Source: Colius striatus (taxonomy: Eukaryota; Chordata; Aves; Coliiformes; Coliidae). From it: a DNA stretch of 64,000 nt. The DNA is taken from contig NC_084766.1 of the NCBI RefSeq assembly GCF_028858725.1, positions 24,716,501 through 24,780,500 of the forward strand. Direction: 5' to 3'. The notes below the pieces were generated by a model. That model was not told the DNA's origin. It searched no databases and saw only the letters and a list, made by a program, of their open reading frames with translations. The number at the start of each line of letters is the position of its first letter. Within the stretch, counting starts at the first letter, position 1. Both the position numbers and the translations under genes were made by a program. Below are positions 10,101 to 22,100 of this stretch, piece after piece.

Positions 10101-13100
10101 TTCTGTGATTGTTCAAAGCCATAGTCCCAGCTTGTAGGAATGTGAGAATTGTAAGATACTGAGTTGCAAGTTAATTTTGACAAGGAGCCTATTAAGCTGA
10201 ACAAAAGGAATAAAATCTTAACTATTTTGTTGACTCACTTGCGCTTTTTCTTTTTTAAATTAGGCATCATCTACCACAGTAGATATTTATATGCTCTGTG
10301 TATGTATCTGGCATTCTAATCTTTACCACTGGTTAAGAGTTTTTGAGCTGGTAAATGTTTTCAGGTGTCTTCGGTGTTGACATTGCAATCAAATCTCCTT
10401 TGTAGGTGTCTGGAGTGATAGTTTAATTAGGTTATGACTGTTCAGTCTGCTCTTATAAGAATGCTGACTTGATTTGTCAAGGGCATGTGCTCAGATATCT
10501 GTTTGGATCCTGAAAATTAATTGCTTCAGTGGCCAAAATTATAAGACCTTATATCATAAGAAATTTAATAAGTTATAATTGCATTTTAAATTTAGATCAG
10601 TTTAGGTTATTACACTTTCCTAATGCTAAATAGATTTTTTTTCTTCTGCTTTGGGAAGCTTTCTGGTTAATGTAGCAGGAAAAGAGGAGAAAAGTGGTGG
10701 GTTTTAATCTAATGTTTCATGGAGCAGGCACAATCTGACATCTAAGTGGATAATTTTAATCTTGTTTCCCATAGGATTTTATGGAAGACCTTGGATTATG
10801 GAGCAGAGGAAAGAACTTTTTAGAAGGCAAGTCATGCTTCCTCTTACTGCAGCACATTCCATCACAATATAATTATAATCTTCCACTTAAGCCTGATCAG
10901 AATTATTGTGCCAACCTAGAGCAGCTTTTTACCTAATGCTGATATTTTTGAGGCTCCTGCACACCTGTCCTTCTTGCCTAAACCAAATTTGTCCAGTATC
11001 AGTTGTATACGAAGTTGTCATGAATTGATAGTGTAGCATGATGCTCAATGAAGAAACAAATAAATTAGATAAGTAAAACAAAGAATTCCCAAATTCATAG
11101 ACTGTTCTCCTGATTAAGGCTTTTTCCCTGTGTTTCTAGACTTCAGAAGTGGGGACTCAATACATACCTGTATGCTCCAAAGGATGACTACAAGCACAGG
11201 ATGTTCTGGCGAGAAATGTACTCTGTGGAGGAAGCTGGTAATTGCCTTTATTTCCGCTCTGTCTGTCTATAAATAGACACTTGACTGAAATGGTCATTGC
11301 TACATATGCTTGTGTGTGTTCAGTCATGGGAGCCATTCCCAAAGCTGTGGGGAGACCTGTTCTTGATACCTTGCAGATGTGTTTAGTGGAGTTTCAGTAG
11401 AAGCGTGGGTTTATTTTTTTTTTTTAGCTCTAACTCTACAGATGATTTCTAAAATTGCTTTTAAGGCTTTATCTTACTTTTTAATCCGTAGAAAGGTTCC
11501 TCAGAATTATTCTTCTGGCTTCTGAACATCTGGGCCATATTTTGAAGTAGAAATTAGTTGCTTCAGAAGAGGGAATAGCATCCTCATTTATGTGATTCAT
11601 TCAGTCCTTGTCTCAACTGAAGACAGTACCAGTCAGAAAAGCAACTTTACAACCATTTAGTCAGAACATAAAAGACCTGTTCAAAATGGTGTGAGGCTTT
11701 TTAATCCACTTCTGACATTTATGGGATTTACAGTTTTTTATTAGCCTGTGGACATTCTAATTTTCCTTGGTTGAGGGGAAAAATGATACTTACTTGAAAT
11801 GAAATAATCCACCTTGGAGGCTATTTTTAATCACTGCGAAAGGATTCTGCAAGATAATTGCCAATAAGAACAAAGATTGTTAAATATTCTGAAAATAATT
11901 CTCTTTATTAATTGTATAGAAAATTAAATTTGAAGTTTGTTTATTAAAGCAACTGCTTCTGCACAGTGATTTCAAAAGAAGCCCTACTTTATATGTCCTG
12001 AGCTTCAGTCATATGAATCTTTGTCTCCAGTTTGGAGAGATGTGGATTTGATGGGTGGACCACTTGGGAGATAAGGGCCTGACTGGGTGGTTCCATTAAA
12101 AGCATTGCAGTCAACAGCTGGAGGGAGCTGGAGTTGTTCAGAGTGGAGAAGAGAGGGCTATAGGCAGAGCTTCTGTCAGCCTCCAGTACCTAAAAGGGCC
12201 TACGAGAAAGCCAGAGAGGGACTTTTCAAAAGGGCATGTAGTGATGGGATGAGGGGTAATAGCTTCAAACTGAGAGGAGGTTTAGATTAGATGTAAGGAA
12301 GAAACTCTTACCTGTAAGGGTGATAGGACACTGGAACAGATTGCCCAGAGAGACTGGGGTTGCCCCATCCCTGGAAGTGCCCAAGGCCAGATTGGATGGG
12401 GCTTGGAGCAACCTGGTCTGGAGGAACGTGTCTCTGCCCACGACAGCAGGGTTGGAACTGGATGAGCTTTAAGGTCTCTTCCAACCCAAACTGTTCTGTG
12501 AACAATATGTGAATCAGTGTCATGCAGCATATTACTACATTGAATTGTCTCTTAATATGTGTGACAAAAATGGAAAAAGTGAGTAATAATTCTAGAACCA
12601 TTGGTGTGGGTACTGTAAAAACAGCCTATGTCCATAATTCTATCATTGAGATAAAGAAGACTTTTTAAGAAATCTGTAAAAATTTTTAACATGCAAAGTA
12701 ACAGTACAAGGACAGTTGTTACAGTCCCTTTGGTGTAACACATTTCTGAGAACTCTTCCAAATAATTTGGTGCTCTTTGCTGTGTTAGTTTTAAGAAGTT
12801 TGAGCAATTTTTTTGTGTTTATGATAGCAGAGGCATCTGCATTTTGTGATTTATTTATAACAACGTCCAAGGTTTTTTTTTTTTAGCTGTTGAAGTTTTC
12901 TGAAGTATTTTAATTTTCTTTCCAGAGCAGCTAATGACTCTTATAGCAGCTGCACGAGAACATGAAATAGAATTCATCTATGCAATCTCTCCTGGACTTG
13001 ACATCACTTTCTCCAATCCCAAAGAGGTATCCACATTGAAACGCAAGCTGGACCAGGTAAGTGTCACACAAACTAACCACAGCTGCAGTGCTACCCAGTT

Positions 13101-16100
13101 CAGAAGCTTCAGTTCCTTACTCACCTCTGCAGCTTTGCAGTAGCTCAGCACTCATGGTACTTGTCACACCTCTGCACAGTTCCAATGGCTGTGTTCAGGG
13201 GCAATCTCATTAGTATTTATAAGTATATAAATGGTGGGTGTCAGGAGATTGGGATGTCCCTTTTTTCTGTTGTATCTAGCAACAAGACGAGGGGTAACGA
13301 GATGAAGCTGGAACACAAAAAGTTCCCTTTAAACATAAGAAAAAACTATTTCACTGTTGAGGTGAGCCTGGCACAGGCTGTCCAAGGAGAGTGTGGAGTC
13401 TCCTTCCTTGGAGGTCTTCAAAACCCACCTGGACATGTTCCTATGTGACCTGATCTAGGTGAACCTGCTTCTGCAGAGGGATTGGACTAGATGGATCTCT
13501 AAGGATCCCTTCCAACCCTTACCACTCTATGATTCTATTAAAGGTTGCATTGTAGAGATGGCCAGTGATCTCCTAGATTTAAAAAATAGAGTCTCATGTT
13601 GTATTGGATTCGGAAGACTGTTGTTGGGAGCTTGTCTTCAGAGTATTTTAGGGCCTTAAAGACATGATGCATTTCTAAAGAAAGAACTCATACCAACAGT
13701 AAACACCTTTGGAGGCAGACCTAACACACATGTTCTCTTTTGTTCTCATAACTGCCTCCTCTCCTTTGTGCAACCACAGTTAATGATGTTAGTTTTTTTC
13801 CACCTCTCTGTCCAGTGAGATCAGTTTTGAATTGTTAAAACTGAAACAAATTATAGGACTTTAGATGCCTAATCTTTGAGCAGAGGAGTCGGAACAGATA
13901 GCAAAGTCTGTCTTGCCTCTCTTACATTTTGTCCTCCATTCCTGTAGCTCTCCCTTTTAAAAATTCTACAGCTTTTTTTTTTTTTTTTTTAAAGAAATAA
14001 GAATAGTGTGAAACATTAAACCTTTACTTTCATCTCTTGTACCAGGTTTCCCAGTTTGGCTGCAGATCTTTTGCACTGCTGTTTGATGATATCGATCACA
14101 ACATGTGTGCAGCAGACAAAGAAGTTTTCAGTTCCTTTGCTCACGCTCAAGTCTCTATCACAAATGAGATTTATCAATATCTAGGAGAACCAGACACATT
14201 CCTTTTCTGTCCTACAGGTAAAGTGAGATGAATCTTTTAGTGCAGCCTGAACGGAAGGGACTTGAAAAGTTGGTTTAATATTTAATCACTGTTTTAAGGA
14301 GTATTTTGGGGTTGTATGAACAAATTGACAAGGTTCAAGTAATGCAAATGTATGTGGAGGTTTGCCAAATCTACACATCTTGGGAAGGCATGTATAGATA
14401 CCAAACAAAGAAGGCGGCTTGATAGAATGTTTCAAGAAGTTTGAACAGAAAATTAGGTTAAAGGAAGGCTTCTATTTATTTTTGCTTTTTGGTCGGGCAA
14501 GCTGCTAGTTTCTTAAAATTGTCTTAAACTAGAGGTAGAGCACAGTCTGTTCTCAGTTTTGTCATTGGTACCTGTTTTGTTTAATAAAATTACCTACTTT
14601 AATGAGTCATTCAGTTGCTTTATTTAATAAAAAATAAGATGAGTAGCAATTGAGTCCAGTCATTGGGGTTTTTTTAAATTGCAAGTTTCCTCTTATACCT
14701 ATAAGAATATAGTAAGAGGGAGATTCACTATGTTCAGAGGAGTGGATTGTTCAAGGAAAATTCAATTTGGTAGCAAAGTTATCATTGTTAATTTGTTTAT
14801 CCCCTTACACTGTAGTAGTTTGGGTTTGTTGCAGACCTCCTCTTTGACTTCAGAGAGACATATGTTCAGATGTTATTATTTTTAGGTATTTGCACTTCAG
14901 TCTTAGGGTTTCTAGGTCTGTTGCATGTTGTCTGCTGTAACCTGCCTTTCTGTTTATAGGCTTTGATGCTTTTTCCTAATTTTGACATTTAAAGGGTTTC
15001 TTTTTTTTTAAGATTCTTTGCCTTCTGATCATTATGCTGAGTATCACTCATAACATCCTGTTTATTTATACTTTACACCTCTAGGCCTTTCTTGATTAAT
15101 TTTATATATGTTTCTCTTCTCAAAGAGCAGTATTCTCTCTACATGCTCATGGGCCAGTCAGGTATTTTGTCACGTGTGTGAATCCTTCTACTAACAGTGC
15201 CCATTCCCTTTGCCTGTGCAGAGTATTGTGGAACTTTCTGTTACCCAAATGTTGCCCAGTCACCATATTTGCGGACTGTAGGAGAAAAGCTGCTCCCTGG
15301 CATCGAGGTGTTATGGACAGGTACAAATTCTTTGGGGTGTTTTGAGGGGTTGTTGTTATTTGTCTGTTTTGTTGGGTTTTATTTTAATTCAGTGTTGGTG
15401 TTAAAAACTGTTTCTCATAATTGTTTAGCAAAATAAACTGTCCAGCAACTTGGGGGTTGAATCTTCCAGTGTACACAAAACCCTTTGATTATCCCGTTTC
15501 TCTTTTAGGTCCGAAAGTTGTATCCAAAGACATTCCTGTAGAGTCCATTGAAGAAGTTTCTAAGATCATCAGGAGAGCACCAGTTATCTGGGATAACATT
15601 CATGCTAATGATTATGATCAAAAGAGGCTTTTTCTTGGGCCTTATAAAGGTCGGTCAACTGAGCTCATCCCTCGGCTAAAGGGAGTTCTGACCAATCCAA
15701 ACTGTGAATTTGAAGCCAATTATGTTGCTATTCACACGCTGGCTACCTGGTACAAGTCTAACATGAATGGAGTGAGAAAAGATGTGGTGATGAGTAAGTA
15801 TGCATAACGGTTTGCTGGAATCTGTGCTTAACCATATCAGTCATCCTGATATTTAAAAAGATTATTCTAGCCATTCCTGACTCACTTTTTAAGGTCCCCT
15901 AACACCTTCTGTCCCATAAGTAAGTGGCAGTTACAGCACCTGCTATCAGAGAATTTCTTAGTCTTGAGAGGTATTTGTGATTGTATAGAAGGGACTCTCA
16001 GTAGGCAATTTCAGTGCCCAATTTAGAAATAAATGTCCGTGGATTTGATTTTGTTGGAGCAGAAGTGGCTCCAATCAAAAGAGAAACTCTGGATGCCAGA

Positions 16101-19100
16101 ATGTCTAGTTCCTGGGTACTGTTTCTGTGTTGATGGTGACCATAGCTTTCTATTTTGTCTAATTAGGTTCTTCTTGTGTAGTAAGGCTGATGGAGACTTC
16201 TTTAATGCCTTGTCTAACGTGACTTCTAAAAAACCTGTTTTTCATGACACTTATGTAACTTTCAAACTTGTCCCTGTAGCTGATACGGAAGACAGTACAG
16301 TTTCTATCCAGATTAAATTGGAAAATGAGGGGAGTGATGAAGATATTGAAACAGATGTTCTCTACAGCCCACAAATGGCACTGAAGTTGGCCTTAACAGA
16401 ATGGTTGCAGGAATTTGGAGTGCCTCAGCAGTACAGCAGTGAGTCTGGTTTAGTATTGTTCTGGGGTTGGTATAAAAATGGGATGTACGTGTTCAGTACT
16501 GGCACGTAGATGAAAACTGTTATACGGATCCTGGCAGTTTGCGTACTTTTCAGGTGGAAAAATTTTCTACTTTATCAATTGGGAAAACCTTAATAAAGCA
16601 AAATGCTTGAGACTGCAGCGTTCCTGAAGTGCCTTGACTGATCATCATCAGCAGCAGTCTTGATGTATGATCCTTTGGCACTTCTGATAAAAGATACAAG
16701 AGAGTCCGTATCGTACTGGTGCTGGTGGTTATTAGAATTCATGGAACAGAGAAAATATAAAGAACAGTCTGTTCTTTGAAGCAAGTGTTAGATTACTGTA
16801 AACATTAGTTCTGGCCCAGAAGAGTCCATGTTCTTCCAGTAAATACGGCTTTATTTTTCTGGGTTTCTGTCTACAGAAACCAGCTGGGTTCCTTCCAGCA
16901 TTGTACACGCTTCTTGTGGCAAGGAGAGCTTGGGATCTGAGGTAACATCTGTGTCTCTCAAATGTGGGTTTGAGGTAGTCAGAGTGTCCTTCTCTGATAA
17001 CCTCTTCTCCCAGCTCTGCTCTGGTGCAGTTACCCTTTTGAACTGCTGTAGAGTTTCAGATCTTTCTAAAACTCAGCTGCAGCAAAACCAGTGAGGAGTA
17101 GTAATTAAGGTGTCATCTCCTTCCGTTTTCACTAGAGGGGATCTCTTGATATGTGCTAGTTGAACCACCTTGCTCAAGCAGGGTGAGTTTGGAGCAGGTT
17201 GCCCAAGACTGTGTCCAGTCAGATTTTGAATATCTTATTTTTTCTAGGATAAAGTAATTAAATAATTTTATTTTGAAGTGTGCTGTATAACCAAATAGAA
17301 CTTTACCAAGTCAGTTCATGCAGAGTAATAGCTTTTTTAATTCAGATGGCACAGTCAGAAATGCTGCAGGCAGCACATAGCATTAACTGATTTTCCTTTT
17401 TCCACATCCTATCTTAGCCTAGCAGTTATGTGGAGGGAAACTTGGTAAAAAACCAAAGTCAGTACTTAAAGTTACAACGACAGAAAGAGACAGGCAGAAT
17501 AGCAAAAGGAAGCCCTGATTTGTTGCTGTGGCAACAGAGTAGTTCATGACTTGCAGAAGTTGCTGATTTGAGTGTTAGTTGTCAGACATTGAAAACTCTA
17601 AACTTGTTTCTTCTTATTCTCAGGTAGACAAGTGGCCCACAGTGGTGCTAAAACTACTGTAGGGGATGTAGGGCCTCTGGTGGCACCATCCTCTTTAAAT
17701 GCAGCAACAGTGGTCACCACAGTTTACCAAGAACCCATCATGAGTCAGGGGGCAGCGCTGAGCGGCGAGTCACCCGCCTTGGCAAAGGAGGAGGAGAAGA
17801 AACAGTCTGATGAGGAGCCAATGGACATGGTGGTGGAAAAACAAGATGATGCAGACAAGAATGCTCATCAGATACTGACAGATATCGCCGAGGCCAAGAT
17901 GGCAGAGGAGCTGAAGCCAATGGACACCGATAAGGAGAGCATAGCTGAATCCAAGTCCCCAGAGATGTCTATGCAGGAAGACTCTGGTAGTGACATTGCC
18001 CCTATGCAGACTGATGAGCAAATTAACAAAGAACAGTTTGTGCCCGGGCCAAATGAAAAGCCTCTCTACACAGTAGAACCAGTGACTTTAGAGGACTTGC
18101 AGCTTCTGGCTGACTTGTTTTACCTTCCTTACGAACATGGACCCAAAGGTGCACAGATGCTGAGAGAATTCCAGTGGCTCAGAGCAAATAGCAGCGTTGT
18201 CAGTGTTAACTGCAAAGGGAAGGATGCTGAAAAAGTGAGTGCCAGTCTCGTTTCTCTTCTTTTAAATCAAAATCCTGAGCACTGTTTCCTGTAAGAGAGA
18301 CTACTGTTCTACTTCCTAGGACCAGAGGGGTAGTGTATAACTGTCCACAGGTCACAGTCATTTTCATTCCTCCAGTGGAATCTCCTGTTTAAAGTCCTGT
18401 AGTGCCATTTAGCTGTGAAGGCAGGCTGGTGTCTGCGTTTGACCACTGAGCCCTGTACTGGCCTCACTTCTAGCAACCATAGAGAATACCTGAGAGTCCT
18501 CTCAGAGATGTGGTAGTGCATTCTGGTAAAATGAAGTGATAAACTGTATAGTCTTCCTCCGTGTTTAGAGTACCTCTCCTCCCTAGAAGGCTGTGTTTGA
18601 TCTTGTGGAACTTTTGCCTCCCTTCATAGATAGAAGAGTGGCGTAATCGAGCAGCCAAGTTTGAAGAGATGTGCAGCTTGGTGATGGGGATGTTCACTCG
18701 CCTCTCCAATTGTGCCAACAGGACAATCCTTTATGACATGTACTCCTACGTCTGGGATATCAAGAGTATTATGTCAATGGTGAAATCTTTTGTGCAATGG
18801 TTAGGTAGGTGCATTGGGAGCCATCATAATCCCAGCTAGAGTATTTATTTTGTTTTGATTAGCCCACGGGGAAAACAACCTGTTAGGTGAATGTTTTTTC
18901 TTGGACGTGGGGTCTCGTTTACCCTGTTTTAAAGGTTTTCCTGTCTCACTATTTAAAGCAATGCTTGCTGTGAATTTGCTTTAGTATTGTAAGTGAAGTC
19001 TGCTGGCTGCTTAAGATTGGAGACCTTGATTTTTCTTCTTGGGCTAATGAAACTTGAATCTCATCTGACACGTAAGTGTTGACTTTAACTTACTCTTGAC

Positions 19101-22100
19101 TGAATGCACACTGGACTATGCCATGTAACTCCTTGGATCCCCTGGTATATGATTGGAAATGACACTACAAAATGTGACCACACCAGCCATCTGCTGCTTG
19201 CTCTGTCTTGATAACATGATTGCTGTCAACCTTTCAATGGGCCTGGCCAAGAGGAAGTCGATCCTCCCAGCCCTGTGCGCATGCGAGCTTTAGCATAAGG
19301 CTATTCTGGTGCAAAAGAGTTTCCTTTTGAACACTTGCCAAATTGCTGATTGGTTTTTTTAATCTTTTTTTATTTTAAATTTTTTGTTTTAGTTGTTAAT
19401 TTTGGTTTTTGGTAATGGTGGAAATTGTGGAGCTCTCCAGACAAATGTAGTTGGAGACTTGAAACAGGCTTTTTCTTTCTTTTCTTTTTTTAACATACAG
19501 CATTTTGTTTTGGGTTTGGTTTTGAGGATTTTTTTTGTGTTTTGTTTTTCCTGAAATATTTTTGGGGGATCCTAAGTTGGCAGATAGCACCAGCATGGCC
19601 TGGGTAATTCTAGTGACCTCATTTCACTTTCAGGTTTCAGTCCAACTGTAAGGAATATGCTGTGGACTTGCTTGATATACACAGCAGGCAGCAAAGCTGA
19701 TGGTCCCATGTCACACTTTTTGTAGCTGTCACAAACCTCACAGTGGTTAACCATTACACAACCTTGGTCTAGTCCTAGTGTTTGGATTGTATTTAAATGA
19801 TATTCTTAAACGCTGGCAGGTTTAAGCAGGGGCAGAGAAGACCTGTTAAGTCATCAGGATAGTCTGTGCTCAACAACTTTTTGTGGTTTTGTTCTTATTA
19901 AATATCTGATCCCTGTATGTGGATCTGATAAACAGGAAGAGCTTTTAAGACTGCATTCTGCAAGGTACAGAGAAGAACTAACTGGGGAGGAAAATTTGGC
20001 AGCATTCTAGTATGTTAACATCTCTGCCTAATGCTGTTTAAAGGCTTTACTCTGCATTTTTAAGCCCGGTGTAATGAAACTCCCCCAGTGTTACTATTCT
20101 TGCTGTATGTTGACCTTTAGCTAGAAAGAATGCTCTCTTTTTGAGAACTTAATCTGTTGAAAACTCCAGACTGAAGGTCTATAAAGAGAACAATGATTCT
20201 TGCAATCTCTAGACAGTGAGACTAGGGCTTTGACTGCCTTTAACATTAGGCTACCTTTCAGAGTTACCAGTCTACCTACTGATTTCAGCTGAAATTGTCT
20301 TCTGTTTTCAGTGGCCCTGTAAGGTTGGGTTTAAGTCTTTATAAATGCATCAAGTATTTGTAATAATTCACAATAGAAGCCAACTTTGCAAATAACTGTC
20401 TCTGATAACTTTCACAGTGTTCTGTTCCAGTATTCAAACTGGTATTAGATAGTTGAAAAAAACCCGAGTTTTAGCCAGGTGCAGTTTAATACTCTTAAGC
20501 TAACTGCTTCACAGAGAGAGGGTGGTTTTGTCTTCAACTTGCATTTTATCACTAATGTAAATACATATAAAGCAAAAGTCTTTGATAAAATACATCATTA
20601 TCTAAAGCTAAGTCAATTACAAATCCAAACCATTTAGTTTTCCACAACGGTGTGCTCAATGGTCCACTGAACGTTCACTTTCCTCAAGTCTCCTCCCAAG
20701 TCCAGCTAGCATTCAGTCCCTTAAATGAGTGTGGCTGTATAGTACTATGGATTACTAATGACTTCTATTGTCTTCTTCCCCATTGTGTACAGATGGGAGA
20801 ATCCTCAGCACAAGTTTCTGCTGCTATTGGATGGACAGCGCCAGATGTTCACAGCGCGTCGTCATTAATTAATTAAAATGGAAAGGTTTTGTCTGTGAGG
20901 CAGCTCAGATAGATTAGCTGTGCACTAGGCATCAACTGAAGTCACATTTGCGCAGCGACTAAGGCATTAACTATGTTTTTCATTTATACAGCTCTTCATT
21001 CACGCAGCTCTTTACTGTAATAATTGGAAGTGCTAGTTACGTTGTAGTCTCAAAGGACAGACAGACACTGTCTTCCAAGTTATTGACCAAACGTCCTTGT
21101 GAAGGGTATCTTTTTACTGGAGAATTCCAAAGGGGGGGCGGGAGTGTAAATCAAACTCAAATTCTGCTGTTTGGATCGTTTCTGAAATTTGCCATATTTA
21201 GGGTAGTTTGTATTTAACATACACCCTAAACTCTTGTCAATGTCAAACTTGGCACACTTTGGGACTCTCTGACTAGCACAACATACTTGTCTGTACTGAT
21301 CTGAGACTGTTACTTGAACAGGAGGTAGATTGCTGTCCACAAAAGGAAAAGAGTATTTGCGCTGCTCATCTTGTCAGAAAACTAGGTGGGTGATTGAAAC
21401 CTCCACGCCAGATACCAGGCTTTTTTGGTAGGTTTTTTGCCACCAGAGTTGTCATTTAATGTTGGCTGGTGAAGGCTGTGGCGCCTTGCAGGCAGAACAG
21501 TCTTAAAAGTCAAACAGCTAACGGAAGCTTCTTTTATAAAGCAAGTGCTGAACTGTAACTAAGCCTGTCAATGGGCCTGCTGTGACTGGTTCATCAGCAG
21601 GATCCTCGGTGCATCTCATGTGCTTGAGGAGGAGAAAAATCAAAATGGTAAAACCCAAAGCTGGGGTTATCTGTTGCCAACAGGGTGTACCAGTGAAATT
21701 GAGAGTTGATTCCAGATGATGCCACGTAGCTTTTTAATGTGCCAGTGGTGTTGAGAAGGGATGGCCTGGATTGTGTAAATCTACGTTGTGACAATACTGT
21801 TTCATACCATGTCCTGGCTGCCTCACCTGTCTCGGGCTGTTTGCATATATTGCCAGTCCTAGTTTTCTGACAAGATTAGATACAATCATTACTAAAATGT
21901 GACTTCAGAAAGGTCCATTTTTTTTTCAGGGGGCTGTGATAATGGCATTGGTTTGACGTAAAATTTACGGTAGCGGCTACTGAGCCACGTTGCTTCCCAG
22001 GCGTCATCTTTTGGTAGATGAAATGGATGTTTCTGCCACAAACACAAAACCAAAAAGTACAAAGTGTCCAGGAAGCTGATGTAATTATGCATGGCACTAT

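Noticed and set aside
16033-16279. Open frame continuing upstream of OGA exon 8
   Set aside because: Conserved OGA sequence starts exactly at the CCTGTAG acceptor. Upstream residues have no OGA counterpart.
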